This document shows, piece by piece, positions 62,816-64,000 of a DNA stretch of 64,000 nucleotides. Each line of letters starts with the position of its first letter. Positions within the stretch are counted from its first letter, which is position 1. A program made the position numbers and the translations under genes. A model generated the notes under the pieces. It ran no database searches, was not told where the DNA came from, and worked only from the letters and a program-made list of their open reading frames with translations. This stretch comes from Chromatiales bacterium (GTDB lineage: Bacteria; Pseudomonadota; Gammaproteobacteria; Steroidobacterales; GCA-2729495). The stretch covers positions 1-64,000 of the forward strand of contig JAEUPZ010000025.1 of NCBI GenBank assembly GCA_016789885.1, given 5' to 3'.

Positions 62816-62832
62816 TCACCCGCCCAGGGTGA
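62816..62832. promoter_or_regulatory. TCACCC-N5-GGGTGA palindrome upstream of the propeller lipoprotein
   Basis: TCACCCGCCCAGGGTGA has perfect 6-base arms around five bases, 117 bases before the ATG at 62,699. The preceding GGTG also pairs with TCACC, giving a compound site like that at 56,839. Confidence 0.6.
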
Positions 62833-62960
62833 TGACGCGTCGATCGGCGCCCACCTCGACCGGCACCACCTCACCGGCGGCAAGGGGCCTCAGGCGGCGC
62901 TTGCACGGCGTTAGCATTAGACGCCCGACAAGGACCTCAGACTGGCGCGCAAACGCATGA

Positions 62961-63074
62961 AGGCGCTGGGCCCTCGAGGGCTCCGGCAAGCATGCGCCGT
63001 CGCTTGCCACGCTGAGTCGCTACGCCGAGGCGGTGGGTTGCGAACTGAAGGTCAAGCTCGTGCCTCAGAAGTGA
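62961..63074 (+). pseudogene. C-terminal scrap of an Xre-family antitoxin
   Basis: The last ~33 codons before a TGA at 63,072 read LEGSGKHAPSLATLSRYAEA, then VGCELKVKLVPQK. This is the tail of an HTH_Xre antitoxin of the HigA type: end of the recognition region, 'SLATLSRYAEAVGCELKVKL'. The frame is blocked upstream by a TGA at 62,958, and no helix-turn-helix N-terminus or toxin partner is in place. It is a broken gene. Confidence 0.6.
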
Positions 63075-63181
63075 CCGGGGAAGTACCGCAGGGCGCCGGG
63101 CCGTACGGCGGCCCCGTCGGGGTTCGACCGACGGACTGACCCGCAGGACCTTGCTGGACACCCGCAAAGCCCCCGCCCGGC

Positions 63182-63207
63182 GTTACAACTTGCTACAAAG
63201 CGTTACC
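63182..63207 (+). promoter_or_regulatory. Three 10-bp-spaced G(T/C)TACA repeats
   Basis: GTTACA (63,182), GCTACA (63,192) and GTTACC (63,202) recur exactly every 10 bases. This helix-phased arrangement suits an OmpR-family response regulator bound in tandem (inference). It lies about 120 bases upstream of the 34-residue membrane protein gene. Confidence 0.5.
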
Positions 63208-63259
63208 CCCCCGAAAAGAACCCCTTGCCGGTCAGGCCTAGAGTCACACCCATCGAGAA

Positions 63260-63300
63260 GGGCGCCGGGCGGCGCCCCAGGGGGCCGGAAGGCCGGCCCC
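63260..63300 (+). promoter_or_regulatory. Two adjacent stem-loops in the leader of the small gene
   Basis: GGGCGCC-GGGC-GGCGCCC (63,260-63,277) and GGGGCCGG-AAGG-CCGGCCCC (63,281-63,300) are perfect stems with 4-base loops, three bases apart. They sit 25 bases before the small gene's ATG and just upstream of its AAGAAGGGAGA ribosome-binding site. They may set translation or mRNA stability; no T-tract follows, so a terminator is less likely. Confidence 0.55.
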
Positions 63301-63325
63301 GCAGGCAAGAAGAAGGGAGACTCGC

Positions 63326-63430
63326 ATGGATACGGTGAACTTCGGTTACCTCTACCGCTCGGCCAACTGGCTGCTCGGGGTGACGGCAGTCGTGATACCG
63401 TTCGTCGCCCTCCGGCTGCTGCTGGCCTGA
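63326..63430 (+). CDS. 34-residue single-helix membrane protein
   Basis: A tiny gene: starts MDTVNFGYLYRSANWLLG and continues with a hydrophobic helix to a leucine-rich end (RLLLA). A good ribosome-binding site (AAGGGAGA) 6 bases upstream, a structured leader and a phased repeat in front support it as a real gene. No family recognised. It precedes a SOUL-family gene on the same strand by 67 bases. Confidence 0.65.
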   Translation: MDTVNFGYLYRSANWLLGVTAVVIPFVALRLLLA

Positions 63431-63497
63431 GTCCGGTAACGACCGGCGACCCGGTGGGCAGACGGCCGACGACGAACCCCCTTGTTCCGCAGTCCCG

Positions 63498-64000
63498 ATG
63501 CCCACCGACAAGCCCCGTTACGAGGTGCTCGCCCGCGCGGGCGCCATTGAAGTCAGGCGCTACGCGCCGATCATCGTCGCCGAGACCTTCGTCGAGGGTG
63601 AGCTGGGACCGGCCGGCAGCGAGGGCTACCGCCGGCTCCTGTCCTACATCTCCGGCTACAACCGGGCCCGCCGCGAGATTGACTGTCCCGGCCGGCTGCT
63701 GAAGGCCGAGACCGGCAACCGGCCCGCCGCGGCCAGCCCGCCCACCGCCTTCGTTCCCGCCGCCACCACGCCTGCCGCCGCCGGCACCCCCGCCGGCGAG
63801 TCCATACCGATGACGGCCCCCATGGGCCAGCGCCCCGAGGGCGCGGGCTACTGGGTGTCGTTCGTCATGCCGTCGACGCTGAGCCTGGTGACGCTGCCGC
63901 AGCCATCGCATCCGCAGATCCGCCTGCGCGAGCTCGCGGCCCGCACCGTGGCGGTGATCCGCTTCCGGGGCTGGTGGCGGCCGCGCACCGTCAAGCGCTA
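63498..64000 (+). CDS. SOUL heme-binding family protein (partial, runs off right edge)
   Basis: The first 167 residues of a SOUL-family protein. It has the opening YEVLARAGAIEVRRYAPIIVAE, residues 8-29, a central SIPMTAPMGQRPEGAGYWVSFVMP and the late TVAVIRFRGWW, all typical of the heme-binding SOUL fold. A Pro/Ala-rich insert of about 30 residues (near 75-105) interrupts the conserved core. No signal peptide is seen. The C-terminus lies outside the window. Confidence 0.9.
   Translation, partial: MPTDKPRYEVLARAGAIEVRRYAPIIVAETFVEGELGPAGSEGYRRLLSYISGYNRARREIDCPGRLLKAETGNRPAAASPPTAFVPAATTPAAAGTPAGESIPMTAPMGQRPEGAGYWVSFVMPSTLSLVTLPQPSHPQIRLRELAARTVAVIRFRGWWRPRTVKR

Noticed and set aside
62816-63010. 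64-residue minus-strand frame overlapping the palindrome
   Set aside because: No family match; it overlaps the more convincing palindrome and antitoxin scrap.
1-64000. tRNA, rRNA or CRISPR arrays
   Set aside because: I saw no cloverleaf-like gene, rRNA signature, or series of short evenly spaced repeats with unique spacers; a tRNAscan-SE or CRISPR scan could confirm this.

Overview
The window is uniformly GC-rich, densely coded bacterial DNA. The gene content points to a gammaproteobacterium: ArfB, an RluA-type pseudouridine synthase, transaldolase, OmpA, DUF1244, DUF6502/DUF5666 proteins, PEP-CTERM-like and VPLPA-CTERM-like exported proteins, and an Xre/RES toxin-antitoxin pair. The lineage call is an inference. 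No rRNA or tRNA gene is visible to anchor it. A complete F420 pathway would be unusual in such an organism.

Left end (1-6,363, minus strand): a tightly coupled operon queD - deaminase - methyltransferase - NRPS - NRPS, with 4-bp overlaps at three junctions. The first NRPS protein has an adenylation domain split by a PRMT-like methyltransferase. The second starts with a TubC-like docking domain and runs off the window. Divergent from it (6,508-12,025, plus strand) is an F420 operon: npdG, cofE, cofD, cofC and the fused fbiC. It ends at a strong hairpin.

12.1-19.5 kb holds a lipoprotein, transaldolase, three small zinc-ribbon, SEC-C or unknown proteins, a glycosyltransferase, a 1,122-residue exported repeat protein and arfB. 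19.6-22.6 kb is an operon of three LLM-class (luciferase-like, probably F420-dependent) oxidoreductases. Three more lie at 46.5-49.8 kb. Four of the six belong to one subfamily, so the chromosome carries both the cofactor pathway and a local set of likely users.

22.7-43.9 kb: two coiled-coil membrane proteins, two PQQ-dependent dehydrogenases on either side of two related outer-membrane barrels, a chorismate-lyase-like protein, a DUF6502-DUF5666-DUF5666 operon behind a clear palindromic operator, and assorted metabolic and exported proteins. At 43.9-44.4 kb there are three copies of a folded intergenic repeat.

44.4-55 kb holds a GST, a small metalloprotein, an RluA-type enzyme, LLM enzymes, a CTERM mini-protein, a sterol-desaturase-like enzyme, the toxin-antitoxin pair and a TPR peptidase. 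55-63.3 kb looks accessory. It has long gaps, a transposase scrap, an antitoxin scrap, HAF-repeat CTERM proteins and a propeller lipoprotein, and it contains a recurring GGGTGA/TCACCC palindrome. The right edge has a 34-residue membrane protein behind a structured leader and a truncated SOUL-family heme protein.
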